This document shows, in pieces, positions 12,605-25,721 of a stretch of DNA of 64,000 nucleotides. Position numbers and translations under genes: made by a program. Each line of letters begins with the position of its first letter. The stretch's first letter is position 1. The notes under the pieces were generated by a model. The model searched no databases. It was given only the letters and a program-made list of their open reading frames with translations, and was not told the origin of the DNA. The DNA comes from Xiphophorus maculatus. Its lineage: Eukaryota > Chordata > Actinopteri > Cyprinodontiformes > Poeciliidae. The stretch spans positions 2,386,501 through 2,450,500 of the forward strand of contig NC_036464.1 in NCBI RefSeq assembly GCF_002775205.1, given 5' to 3'.

Positions 12605-15600
12605 CTAGAAAATTTCGGAAGAAATTTAGCCGGGGCCTGCCAAGGCGCGCCCGTCGGGCATGGTCCCGGCGTCGTCGCGCCACAAATCGGCGTCGACGCC
12701 AAAGGACGCCGCGACGTGATCAGTGGCACGCGGAGAACCGCAAGAACGTTAAGCGAGGCGGACGTGCACCGTTCGGTACGATTTAAAATGTTGTCAAGGC
12801 TTTTATTTTGGAAGTTTTGTTAACCTTCATTTCAAAGGGCCAAACTAATCCCAAGCGTAATAGTCCTTGGGTTAAAATAGTTATATAATGCTCAAAACAC
12901 AAGTAGCTGATGTAAAAATATTCAAGGCTTTTATTTTGAAATTTTCAGTATGCTTCATTTCAAAGGGCCAAACTAATACCACGTGTAACAGTGCTTTGGA
13001 TGAAAAAGTCAAATAAAGCCAAAAAGAGCAATTACGTCATGTAAAATTATTCAAGGCTTTTATTTTGAAATTTTCAGAATGCTTCATTTCAAAGGGCCAA
13101 ACTAATACCACGTGTAACAGTGCTTTGGATGAAAAAGTCAAATAAAGCCAAAAAGAGCAATTACCTGATGTAAAAATATTCAAGGCTTTTATTTTGAAAT
13201 TATTATTATGCTCCATTTTAAAGTTCCAAACTAATCCCATGTGTAACAGTGCTTTGGATGAAAAAGTCATATAAAGCCAAAAACAGCAATTACCTGATGT
13301 AAAAATATTCAAGGCTTTTATTTTGAAATTATTATTATTCTCCATTTTAAAGTTCCAAAGTAATCCCATGTGTAACAGTGCTTTGGATGAAAACGTCAAA
13401 TAAAGCCAAAAACAGCAATTACCTGATGTAAAAATATTCAAGGCTTTTATTTTGAAATTATTATTATGCTCCATTTTAAAGTTCCGAACTAATCCCATGT
13501 GTAACATTGCTTTGGATGAAAAAGTCATATACGGCCAAAAAGAGCAATTACTTCATGTAAAATATTCAAGGCTTTTATTTTGAAATTTTCAGTATGCTTC
13601 ATTTTAAAGTTCTGAACTAATACCACGTGTAAGAGTGCTTTGGATGAAAAAGTCAAATAAAGCCAAAAAGAGCAATTACGTCATGTAAAAATATTCAAGG
13701 CTTTTATTTTGAAACTTTTGTTAAGCTTCATTTCAAAGGGCCAAACTAATACCACGTGTAACAGTGCTTTGGATGAAAAAGTCAAATAAAGCCAAAAAGA
13801 GCAATTACATGATGTAAAAATATTCAAGGCTTTTATTTTGAAATTTTTGTTAATATTCATTTCAAAGGGCCAAACTAATACCATGTGTAACAGTGCTTTG
13901 GATGAAAAAGTCAAATAAAGCCAAAAAGAGCAATTACGTCATGTAAAAATATTCAAGGCTTTTATTTTGAAATTATTATTATTCTCCATTTTAAAGTTCC
14001 AAAGTAATCCCATGTGTAACAGTGCTTTGGATGAAAACGTCAAATAAAGCCAAAAACAGCAATTACCTGATGTAAAAATATTCAAGGCTTTTATTTTGAA
14101 ATTATTATTATGCTCCATTTTAAAGTTCCAAACTAATCCCATGTGTAACAGTGCTTTGGATGAAAAAGTCATATAAAGCCAAAAACAGCAATTACCTGAT
14201 GTAAAAATATTCAAGGCTTTTATTTTGAAATTATTATTATTCTCCATTTTAAAGTTCCAAACTAATCCCATGTGTAACATTGCTTTGGATGAAAAAGTCA
14301 TATACGGCCAAAAAAAGCAATTACCTGATGTAAAAATATTCAAGGCTTTTATTTTGAAATTATTATTATTCTCCATTTTAAAGTTCCAAAGTAATCCCAT
14401 GTGTAACAGTGATTTGGATGAAAACGTCAAATAAAGCCAAAAACAGCAATTACCTGATGTAAAAATATTCAAGGCTTTTATTTTGAAATTATTATTCTCC
14501 ATTTTAAAGTTCCAAACTAATCCCATGTGTAACATTGCTTTGGATGAAAAAGTCATATACGGCCAAAAAAAGCAATTACCTGATGTGAAAATATTCAAGG
14601 CTTTTATTTTGAAATTATTATTCTCCATTTTAAAGTTCCAAAGTAATCCCATGTGTAACAGTGCTTTGGATGAAAACGTCAAATAAAGCCAAAAACAGCA
14701 ATTACCTGATGTAAAAATATTCAAGGCTTTTATTTTGAAATTATTATTATGCTCCATTTTAAAGTTCCAAACTAATCCCATGTGTAACAGTTACTGAGTT
14801 AAATCAGTTATATACAGCCCATAGCAGCAGTAGTTCTAAAGGCCAGTTCTCAGTCCTGATCTGTTTCAACTGAGGATAGATAGAACTACAGTGATGCGTA
14901 TTCGTAGTCCTAACCAGCAGCCAATAGCCTCTTGAGTTCCGTTGCTATGGCAAATAATGGTCTCAGCAGGTGTGAGCTCTGAGCTGTGAGCTCTCAAACA
15001 CACAAGTGTGTTTGAGCAAACACACTTTACTGAAAAAAAGCATTGGAAACAAATCCTTCTTGTTCGGGAACCGTAATACATATTCGAAAAGCGTTTCGAG
15101 CGTATGACAGTTCAATGTGTCTTCTGCGATAGTCCCGAGATTCATATCTGTACCTCACTCAGAGCATTTACAGCGATGAGAGAAAGAAATGTTGTGCCCA
15201 TATCTGATCCGAGGTCGGCTGTCACTCTAATATGAGCAAAAATGAGAAACTTTGGGTCGCTTAGAGGCAAATTGTGGACAAACCATAACTGGTATCGACG
15301 AGCCGTCTTCACTTTCGAAGAGATCACAGACGTATCTACAAAATGAAATTTGAATGGCATTTCTAGGTGAATTTGTGACGACACAGCAAATCCTCAAAAA
15401 TAGGGTATTTCTAGGATTTTTCCCATTGAGTTATAATGGGGTTTTTTTCGTAGTTTTTTGCGAATTATGTCGCCACGTTAAGCCCAAATCCCACCAGAAG
15501 TAATAGCTCCAATGGCGTGAATTTTCTGCACGTTTTGATACCTCATTTGTAGGTGTGCACCCAGCGGTATGAGCCGCATTAACGGTTACGGAAGAAAAAT

Positions 15601-15699
15601 AAAGTTCTATAATAATAATAATAATAATAATATTAAAGAGACGCTTCTCTCCGACAATAGTAATAGGTTCCTGCCATTGCTTTGCATGGCAGGCCCCAA
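12605..15699 (+). repeat. Macrosatellite unit 3 (short form, ends with hairpin module)
   Basis: GC module from 12605; about 16 copies of the 129-bp repeat, the last part alternating two subtypes (see findings); conserved block from 14788, short form; hairpin module at the end. Confidence 0.9.
15630..15697 (+). repeat. Hairpin module, end of unit 3
   Basis: An ATAATATTAAAGAGACGC... linker followed by an 8-bp perfect stem CCTGCCAT / ATGGCAGG (15670-15677 and 15686-15693) with loop TGCTTTGC, then CCCC. It is inserted between the AATAAA-rich end of the conserved block and CTAG. Confidence 0.8.
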
Positions 15700-17063
15700 C
15701 TAGAAAATTTCGGAAGAAATTTAGCCGGGGCCTGCCAAGGCGCGCCCGTGGGGTTCGGGCCCGGCGTCGTCACGCCACAAATCGGCATCGACGCTAAAGA
15801 ACGCCGCAACGTAATCAATGGCACGCGGAGAACCGCAAGAACGTTAAGCGAGGCGGACGTGCACCATTCAGTACGATTTAAAATTTTTGTCAAGGCTTTT
15901 ATTTTGGAAGTTTTGTTAAACTTCATTTTAAAGTTCCGAACTAATACCATGTGTAACAGTGCTTTGGATGAAAAAGTCATACAAAGCCAAAAACAGCAAT
16001 TGCATGATGTAAAAATATTCAAGGCTTTTATTTTGAAATTTTCAGTATGCTCCATTTTAAAGTTTTGAACGAATCCCATGTGTAACAGTGCTTTGGATAA
16101 AAAAGTCACATAAAGCCAAAAAGCGCAATTACCTGATGTAAAAATATTCAAGGCTTTTATTTTGAAATTATTATTATGCTCCATTTTAAAGTTCCGAACT
16201 AATCCCATGTGTAACATTGCTTTGGATGAAAAAGTCAAATAAAGCTCAAAAGAGCAATTACATGATGTAAAAATATTCAAGGCTTTTATTTTGAAATTTT
16301 TGTTAAGCTTCATTTTAAAGTTCAAAACTAATCCCATGTGTAACAGTGCTTTGGATGAAAACATCATATACGGCCAAAAAAAGCAATTACATTATGTAAA
16401 AATATTCAAGGCTTTTATTTTGAAATTATTATTATGCTCCATTTTAAAGTTCCGAACTAATCCCATGTGTAACATTGCTTTGGATGAAAAAGTCATATAC
16501 GGCCAATAAGAGCAATTACGTCATGTAAAATATTCAAGGCTTTTATTTTGAAATTATTATTATGCTCCATTTTAAAGTTCCGAACTAATCCCATGTGTAA
16601 CATTGCTTTGGATGAAAAAGTCATATACGGCCAATAAGAGCAATTACGTCATGTAAAATATTCAAGGCTTTTATTTTGAAATTATTATTATGCTCCATTT
16701 TAAAGTTCCAAACTAATCCCATGTGTAACATTGCTTTGGATGAAAAAGTCATATACGGCCAAAAAGAGCAATTACGTCATGTAAAATATTCAAGGCTTTT
16801 ATTTTGAAATTTTCAGTATGCTTAATTTTAAAGTTCCAAACTAATCCCATGTGTAACAGTTACTGAGTTAAATCAGTTATATACAGCCCATAGCAGCAGG
16901 TAGTTCTAAAGGCCAGTTCTCAGTCCTGATCTGTTTCAACTGAGGATAGATAGAACTACAGCGATGCGTATCTGTAGTCCAAATCAGCAGCCAATAGCCT
17001 CTTGAGTTCCGTTGCTATGGTAAATAATGGTCTCAGCAGGGTGTGAGCTCTGAGCGCTGAGCT

Positions 17064-17089
17064 CTCAAACACACAATTGTGTGTTTGAG
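17064..17089. repeat. Perfect 26-bp palindrome in the conserved block (one per unit)
   Basis: CTCAAACACACAA followed directly by its exact reverse complement. Long-form units carry this version. Short-form units carry an 11-bp-arm version centred on AA (for example 9094-9117). It lies at a fixed place, about 200 bp after the end of the 129-bp array, in every unit except unit 10. Confidence 0.85.
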
Positions 17090-17927
17090 CAAACACATTT
17101 TACTGACAAAAAAGCATTGGAAACAAATCCTTCTTGTTCGGGAACCGTAATACATATTCGAAAAGCGTTTGCAGCGTATGACAGTTCAATGTGTCTTCTG
17201 CGATAGTCCCGAGATTCATATCTGTACCTCACTCAGAGCATTTACAGTGATGAGAGAAAGAAATGTTGTGCCCAGATCTGAAATTCTATTCAAATACATG
17301 GGAGAGAGCCTCAGACAGCCTCAGAAAATCCTGTCGCATGACTTTGCTCTGAAGCACCGTGACAGAAAACCGTACGGTCTAGATAAATTTCGAAAACATT
17401 TTACCGGAGCAGACAGGCGTATCAATGTCAGGACCGATTTTGATACTAATCGTGCGATATTTGTGGGCGTGATGGCGATTTCAAAAATGATTTGGGTTGA
17501 AAAAGTTGTCTTCATCTCTCACTCTAAGCAGCCAGAAACGCACTCTAACTTGAGCAAAAATGAGAAACTTTGGGTCGCTTAGAGGCAAATTGTGGACAAA
17601 CCGTAACTGGTATCGACGAGCCGTCTTCACTTTCGAAGAGATCACAGACGTATCTACAAAATGAAATTTGAATGGCATTTCTAGGTGAATTTGTGACGAC
17701 ACAGCAAATCCTCAAAAATAGGGTATTTCTAGGATTTTTCCCATTGAGTTATAATGGGGTTTTTTTCGCAGTTTTTTGCGAATTATGTCGCCACGTTAAG
17801 CCCAAATCCCACCAAAAATAATAGCTCCAATGGCGTGAATTTTCTGCACGTTTTGATACCTCATTTGTAGGTGTGCACCCAGCGGTATGAGCCGCATTAA
17901 CGGTGACGGAAGAAAAATAAAGAATTA

Positions 17928-17994
17928 TAATAAAGAGACACTTTGTTGGGTGTAGAGTAATAGGTTCCTGCCATTGCTTTGCATGGCAGGCCCC
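17928..17994 (+). repeat. Hairpin module, end of unit 4
   Basis: Same stem and loop; linker variant ATAAAGAGACACTTTGTTGG. Confidence 0.8.
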
Positions 17995-19466
17995 AACTAG
18001 AAAATTTCGGAAGAAATTTAGCCGGGGCCTGCCAAGGCGCGCCCGTGGGGTTCGGGCCCGGCGTCGTCACGCCACAAATCGGCATCGACGCTAAAGAACG
18101 CCGCAACGTAATCAATGGCACGCGGAGAACCGCAAGAACGTTAAGCGAGGCGGACGTGCACCATTCAGTACGATTTAAAATTTTTGTCAAGGCTTTTATT
18201 TTGGAAGTTTTGTTAAACTTCATTTTAAAGTTCCGAACTAATCCCATGTGTAACAGTGCTTTGGATGAAAAAGTCATACAAAGCCAAAAACAGCAATTGC
18301 ATGATGTAAAAACTATTCAAGGCTTTTATTTTGAAATTTTCAGTATGCTCCATTTTAAAGTTCTGAACGAATCCCATGTGTAACAGTGCTTTGGATAAAA
18401 AAGTCACATAAAGCCAAAAAGCGCAATTACCTGATGTAAAAATATGCAAGGCTTTTATTTTGAAATTATTATTATGCTCCATTTTAAAGTTCCGAACTAA
18501 TCCCATGTGTAACAGTGCTTTGGATGAAAAAGTCACATAAAGCCAAAAAGCGCAATTACCTGATGTAAAAATATTCAAGGCTTTTATTTTGAAATTATTA
18601 TTATGCTCCATTTTAAAGTTCCGAACAAATCCCATGTGTAACAGTGCTTTGGATGAAAAAGTCATATACGGCCAAAAAGAGCAATTACATGACATAAAAA
18701 TATTCAAGGCTTTTATTTTGAAATTTTCAGTATGCTTCATTTCAGAGGGCCAAACTATTCCATTGTGTAACAGTGCTTTGGATAAAAAAGTCACATAAAG
18801 CCAAAAAGCGCAATTACCTGATGTAAAAATATTCAAGGCTTTTATTTTGAAATTATTATTATGCTCCATTTTAAAGTTCCGAACTAATCCCATGTGTAAC
18901 ATTGCTTTGGATGAAAAAGTCATATACGGCCAATAAGAGCAATTACGTCATGTAAAATATTCAAGGCTTTTATTTTGAAATTATTATTATGCTCCATTTT
19001 AAAGTTCCAAACTAATCCCATGTGTAACATTGCTTTGGATGAAAAAGTCATATACGGCCAAAAAGAGCAATTACGTCATGTAAAATATTCAAGGCTTTTA
19101 TTTTGAAATTTTCAGTATGCTTAATTTTAAAGTTCCAAACTAATCCCATGTGTAACAGTTACTGAGTTCAATCAGTTATATACAGCCCATAGCAGCAGGT
19201 AGTTCTAAAGGCCAGTTCTCAGTCCTGATCTGTTTCAACTGAGGATAGATAGAACTACAGCGATGCGTATCTGTAGTCCAAATCAGCAGCCAATAGCCTC
19301 TTGAGTTCCGTTGCTATGGTAAATAATGGTCTCAGCAGGTGTGAGCTCTGAGCGCTGAGCTCTCAAACACACAATTGTGTGTTTGAGCAAACACATTTTA
19401 CTGACAAAAAAGCATTGGAAACAAATCCTTCTTGTTCGGGAACCGTAATACATATTCGAAAAGCGT

Positions 19467-19880
19467 TTGCAGCGTATGACAGTTCAATGTGTCTTCTGCG
19501 ATAGTCCCGAGATTCATATCTGTACCTCACTCAGAACATTTACAGCGATGAGAGAAAGAAATGTTGTGCCCAGATCTGAAATTCTATTCAAATACATGGG
19601 AGAGAGCCTCAGACAGCCTCAGAAAATCCTGTCGCATGACTTTGCTCTGAAGCACCGTGACAGAAAACCGTACGGTCTAGATAAATTTCGAAAACATTTT
19701 ACCGGAGCAGACAGGCGTATCAATGTCAGGACCGATTTTGATACTAATCGTGCGATATTTGTGGGCGTGATGGCGATTTCAAAAATGATTTGGGTTGAAA
19801 AAGTTGTCTTCATCTCTCACTCTAAGCAGCCAGAAACGCACTCTAACTTGAGCAAAAATGAGAAACTTTGGGTCGCTTAG
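19467..19880 (+). other. Recurrent 137-codon open frame in long-form units; function unknown, coding doubtful
   Basis: The frame runs from ATG (MQRMTVQCVFCDSPEIHICT...) to a TAG just after KNEKLWVA. It recurs at 17169-17582, 19467-19880, 24960-25373 and 27191-27604, as a slightly shorter version at 21525-21929, and as a tail at 33382-33633. Short-form units lack about 250 bp of it, always with the same junction. No known domain, signal peptide or membrane segment is visible; a CVFCDSPEIHIC segment has three cysteines and a histidine but no complete zinc-finger pattern. Differences between copies (A/T, V/A, F/C) are few and mostly change the amino acid, which does not suggest protein constraint. 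Most likely a chance frame kept open by recent amplification. Confidence 0.2.
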
Positions 19881-20226
19881 AGGCAAATTGTGGACAAACC
19901 GTAACTGGTATCGACGAGCCGTCTTCACTTTCGAAGAGATCACAGACGTATCTACAAAATGAAATTTGAATGGCATTTCTAGGTGAATTTGTGACGACAC
20001 AGCAAATCCTCAAAAATAGGGTATTTCTAGGATTTTTCCCATTGAGTTATAATGGGGTTTTTTTCGCAGTTTTTTGCGAATTATGTCGCCACGTTAAGCC
20101 CAAATCCCACCAAAAATAATAGCTCCAATGGCGTGAATTTTCTGCACGTTTTGATACCTCATTTGTAGGTGTGCACCCAGCGGTACGAGCCGCATTAACG
20201 GTTACGGAAGAAAAATAAAGAATTAT

Positions 20227-20297
20227 AATAATATTAAAGAGACGCTTGTTGGGTGTAGAGTAATAGGTTCCTGCCATTGCTTTGCATGGCAGGCCCC
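20227..20297 (+). repeat. Hairpin module, end of unit 5
   Basis: Same stem and loop; linker variant with GACGCTTGTTGGGTGTAG. Confidence 0.8.
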
Positions 20298-20299
20298 AA

Positions 20300-22339
20300 C
20301 TAGAAAAACAAAATTTCTGAAGAAATTTAGCCGGGGCCTGCCAAGGCGCGCCCGTGGGGTTTGGGCCCGGCGTCGTCACGCCACAAATTTGCATCGACGC
20401 TAAAGAACGCCGCTACGTAATCAGTGGCATGCGGAGAACCGCAAGAACGTTAAGTGAGGTGGACGTGCACCATTCGGTACGATTTAAAATTTTCTCAAGG
20501 CTTTTATTTTGGAAGTTTTGTTAAACTTCATTTCAAAGGGCCAAACTAATCCCATGCGTAATAGTCCTTGGGTTAAAATAGTTATATAATGCTCAAAACA
20601 CAAGTAGCTGATGTAAAAATATTCAAGGCTTTTATTTTGAAATTTTCAGTATGCTTCATTTTAAAGTTCCGAACTAATACCACGTGTAAGAGTGCTTTGG
20701 ATGAAAAAGTCAAATAAAGCCAAAAAGAGCAATTACGTCATGTAAAAATATTCAAGGCTTTTATTTTGAAATTTTCAGTATGCTTCATTTCAAAGGGCCA
20801 AACTAATACCATGTGTAACAGTGCTTTGGATGAAAAAGTCAAATAAAGCCAAAAAGAGCAATTACATGATGTAAAAATATTCAAGGCTTTTATTTTGAAA
20901 TTTTCAGTATGCTTCATTTTAAAGTTCTGAACTAATACCACGTGTAAGAGTGCTTTGGATGAAAAAGTCAAATAAAGCCAAAAAGAGCAATTACGTCATG
21001 TAAAAATATTCAAGGCTTTTATTTTGAAATTTTCAGTATGCTTCATTTTAAAGTTCTGAACTAATACCACGTGTAAGAGTGGTTTGGATGAAAAAGTCAA
21101 ATAAAGCCAAAAAGAGCAATTACCTGATGTAAAAATATTCAAGGCTTTTATTTTGAAATTTTCAGTATGCTTAATTTTAAAGTTCCAAAATAATCCCATG
21201 TGTAACAGTTACTGAGTTAAATCAGTTATATACAGCCCATAGCAGCGGGTAGTTCTAAAGGCCAGTTCTCAGTCCTGATCTGTTTCAACTGAGGATAGAT
21301 AGAACTACAGCGATGCGAATTTGTAGTCCAAATCAGCAGCCAACAGCCTCTTGAGTTCCGTTGCCATGGTAAATAATGGTCTCAGCAGGTGTGAGCTGTG
21401 AGTCATACATGCTCAAACACACAATTGTGTGTTTGAGCCAACACGGTTTACTGAAAAAAAGCATTGGAAACAAATCCTTCTTGTTCGGGAACCGTAATAC
21501 ATATTCGAAAAGCGTTTCGAGCGTATGAGAGGCCTATGTGTCGTCTGCGATAGTCCCGAGATTCATATCTGTACCTCACTCAGAGCATTTACAGTGATGA
21601 GAGAAAGAAATGTTGTGCCCAGATCTGAAATTCTATTCAAATACATGGGAGAGAGCCTCAGACAGCCTCAGAAAATCCTGTCGCATGACTTTGCTCTGAA
21701 GCACCGTGACAGAAAACCGTACGGTCTAGATAAATTTCGAAAACATTTTACCGGAGCAGACAGGCGTATCAATGTCAGGACCGATTTTGATACTAATCGT
21801 GCGATATTTGTGGGCGTGATGGCGATTTCAAAAATGATTTGGGCTGAAAAAGTTGTCTTCATCTCTCACTCTAAGCAGCCAGAGACGCACTCTAACTTTA
21901 GGAAAAATGAGAAAGTTTGGGTCGCTTAGAGGCAAATTGTGGACAAACCGTAACTGGTATCGACGAGCCGTCTTCACTTTCGAAGAGATCACAGACGTAT
22001 CTACAAAATGAAATTTGAATGGCATTTCTAGGTGAATTTGTGACGACACAGCAAATCCTCAAAAATAGGGTATTTCTAGGATTTTTCCCATTGAGTTATA
22101 ATGGGGTTTTTTTCGTAGTTTTTTGCGAATTATGTCGCCACGTTAAGGCCAAATCCCACCAGAAGTAATAGCTGGAATGGCGTGAATTTTCTGCAGGTTT
22201 TGATACCTCATTTGTAGGTGTGCACCAAGCGGTATGAGCCGCATTAACGGTTACGGAAGAAAAATAAAGAAGAATAAAGAAACACTTTCTCCGACAATAA
22301 CAATAGGTTCCTGCCATTGCTTTGCATGGCAGGCCCCAA
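20300..22339 (+). repeat. Macrosatellite unit 6 (long form, shortest unit)
   Basis: Its start carries a small insertion after CTAG (AAAAACAAAATTTCTG). About 6 copies of the 129-bp repeat, the fewest of any unit; conserved block from 21206, long form, with a frame at 21525-21929 that differs at its N-terminus; hairpin module at the end. Confidence 0.9.
22271..22337 (+). repeat. Hairpin module, end of unit 6
   Basis: Same stem and loop; linker variant AATAAAGAAACACTTTCTCC. Confidence 0.8.
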
Positions 22340-25300
22340 CTAGAAAATTTCGGAAGAAATTTAGCCGGGGCCTGCCAAGGCGCGGCCGTGGAGTTCGGGC
22401 CCGGCATCGTCGCGCCACAAATCGGCGTCGACGCCAAAGAACGCCGCGACGTAAGCAGTGGCACGCGGAGAACCGCAAGAACGTTAAGCGAGGCGGACGT
22501 GCACCGTTCGGTACGATTTAAAATGTTGTCAAGGCTTTTATTTTGGAAGTTTTGTTAAACTTCATTTCAAAGGGCCAAACTAATCCCATGAGTAATAGTC
22601 CTTGGGTTAAAATAGTTATATAATGCTCAAAACACAAGTAGCTGATGTAAAAAATATTCAAGGCTTTTATTTTGAAATTTTCAGTATGCTTCATTTCAAA
22701 GGGCCAAACTAATACCACGTGTAACAGTGCTTTGGATGAAAAAGTCAAATAAAGCCAAAAAGAGCAATTACGTCATGTAAAATTATTCAAGGCTTTTATT
22801 TTGAAATTTTCAGAATGCTTCATTTCAAAGGGCCAAACTAATACCACGTGTAACAGTGCTTTGGATGAAAAAGTCAAATAAAGCCAAAAAGAGCAATTAC
22901 CTGATGTAAAAATATTCAAGGCTTTTATTTTGAAATTATTATTATGCTCCATTTTAAAGTTCCAAACTAATCCCATGTGTAACAGTGCTTTGGATGAAAA
23001 AGTCATATAAAGCCAAAAACAGCAATTACCTGATGTAAAAATATTCAAGGCTTTTATTTTGAAATTATTATTATGCTCCATTTTAAAGTTCCAAACTAAT
23101 CCCATGTGTAACAGTGCTTTGGATGAAAAAGTCATATAAAGCCAAAAACAGCAATTACCTGATGTAAAAATATTCAAGGCTTTTATTTTGAAATTATTAT
23201 TATTCTCCATTTTAAAGTTCCTAAGTAATCCCATGTGTAACAGTGCTTTGGATGAAAACGTCAAATAAAGCCAAAAACAGCAATTACCTGATGTAAAACT
23301 ATTCAAGGCTTTTATTTTGAAATTATTATTCTCCATTTTAAAGTTCCAAACTAATCCCATGTGTAACATTGCTTTGGATGAAAAAGTCATATACGGCCAA
23401 AAAAAGCAATTACCTGATGTAAAATTATTCAAGGCTTTTATTTTGAAATTATTATTATTCTCCATTTTAAAGTTCCAAAGTAATCCCATGTGTAACAGTG
23501 CTTTGGATGAAAACGTCAAATAAAGCCAAAAACAGCAATTACCTGATGTAAAAATATTCAAGGCTTTTATTTTGAAATTATTATTCTCCATTTTAAAGTT
23601 CCAAACTAATCCCATGTGTAACATTGCTTTGGATGAAAAAGTCATTTACGGCCAAAAAAAGCAATTACCTGATGTGAAAATATTCAAGGCTTTTATTTTG
23701 AAATTATTATTCTCCATTTTAAAGTTCCGAACTAATCCCATGTGTAACAGTGCTTTGGATGAAAAAGTCATACAAAGCCAAAAACAGCAATTGCATGATG
23801 TAAAAATATTCAAGGCTTTTATTTTGAAATTTTCAGTATGCTCCATTTTAAAGTTCTGAACGAATCCCATGTGTAACAGTGCTTTGGATAAAAAAGTCAC
23901 ATAAAGCCAAAAAGAGCAATTACCTGATGTAAAAATATGCAAGGCTTTTATTTTGAAATTATTATTATGCTCCATTTTAAAGTTCCGAACTAATCCCATG
24001 TGTAACAGTGCTTTGGATGAAAAAGTCACATAAAGCCAAAAAGCGCAATTACCTGATGTAAAAATATTCAAGGCTTTTATTTTGAAATTATTATTATGCT
24101 CCATTTTAAAGTTCCGAACAAATCCCATGTGTAACAGTGCTTTGGATGAAAAAGTCATATACGGCCAAAAAGAGCAATTACATGACGTAAAAATATTCAA
24201 GGCTTTTATTTTGAAATTTTCAGTATGCTTCATTTCAGAGGGCCAAACTATTCCATTGTGTAACAGTGCTTTGGATAAAAAAGTCACATAAAGCCAAAAA
24301 GCGCAATTACCTGATGTAAAAATATTCAAGGCTTTTATTTTGAAATTATTATTATGCTCCATTTTAAAGTTCCGAACTAATCCCATGTGTAACATTGCTT
24401 TGGATGAAAAAGTCATATACGGCCAATAAGAGCAATTACGTCATGTAAAATATTCAAGGCTTTTATTTTGAAATTATTATTATGCTCCATTTTAAAGTTC
24501 CAAACTAATCCCATGTGTAACATTGCTTTGGATGAAAAAGTCATATACGGCCAAAAAGAGCAATTACGTCATGTAAAATATTCAAGGCTTTTATTTTGAA
24601 ATTTTCAGTATGCTTAATTTTAAAGTTCCAAACTAATCCCATGTGTAACAGTTACTGAGTTCAATCAGTTATATACAGCCCATAGCAGCAGGTAGTTCTA
24701 AAGGCCAGTTCTCAGTCCTGATCTGTTTCAACTGAGGATAGATAGAACTACAGCGATGCGTATCTGTAGTCCAAATCAGCAGCCAATAGCCTCTTGAGGT
24801 CCGTTGCTATGGTAAATAATGGTCTCAGCAGGTGTGAGCTCTGAGCGCTGAGCTCTCAAACACACAATTGTGTGTTTGAGCAAACACATTTTACTGACAA
24901 AAAAGCATTGGAAACAAATCCTTCTTGTTCGGGAACCGTAATACATATTCGAAAAGCGTTTGCAGCGTATGACAGTTCAATGTGTCTTCTGCGATAGTCC
25001 CGAGATTCATATCTGTACCTCACTCAGAACATTTACAGCGATGAGAGAAAGAAATGTTGTGCCCAGATCTGAAATTCTATTCAAATACATGGGAGAGAGC
25101 CTCAGACAGCCTCAGAAAATCCTGTCGCATGACTTTGCTCTGAAGCACCGTGACAGAAAACCGTACGGTCTAGATAAATTTCGAAAACATTTTACCGGAG
25201 CAGACAGGCGTATCAATGTCAGGACCGATTGTGATACTAATCGTGCGATATTTGTGGGCGTGATGGCGATTTCAAAAATGATTTGGGTTGAAAAAGTTGT

Positions 25301-25721
25301 CTTCATCTCTCACTCTAAGCAGCCAGAAACGCACTCTAACTTGAGCAAAAATGAGAAACTTTGGGTCGCTTAGAGGCAAATTGTGGACAAACCGTAACTG
25401 GTATCGACGAGCCGTCTTCACTTTCGAAGAGATCACAGACGTATCTACAAAATGAAATTTGAATGGCATTTCTAGGTGAATTTGTGACGACACAGCAAAT
25501 CCTCAAAAATAGGGTATTTCTAGGATTTTTCCCATTGAGTTATAATGGGGTTTTTTTCGCAGTTTTTTGCGAATTATGTCGCCACGTTAAGCCCAAATCC
25601 CACCAAAAATAATAGCTCCAATGGCGTGAATTTTCTGCACGTTTTGATACCTCATTTGTAGGTGTGCACCCAGCGGTACGAGCCGCATTAACGGTTACGG
25701 AAGAAAAATAAAGAATTATAA
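22340..25721 (+). repeat. Macrosatellite unit 7 (long form, longest unit)
   Basis: About 17 copies of the 129-bp repeat. The left part resembles units 1, 3 and 9; the right part, from about 23730, matches units 5 and 8, so this unit looks like a recombinant. Conserved block from 24649, long form, frame 24960-25373. No hairpin module at its end. Confidence 0.9.

Larger units (their letters stand above)
15700..17996 (+). repeat. Macrosatellite unit 4 (long form)
   Basis: GC module 15700-15885; about 8 copies; conserved block from 16857 in long form with an open frame at 17169-17582; hairpin module at the end. Confidence 0.9.
17997..20299 (+). repeat. Macrosatellite unit 5 (long form)
   Basis: About 8 copies of the 129-bp repeat; conserved block from 19156, long form, with a frame at 19467-19880; hairpin module at the end. 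The unit is very similar to units 4 and 8 and to the right part of unit 7. Confidence 0.9.
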
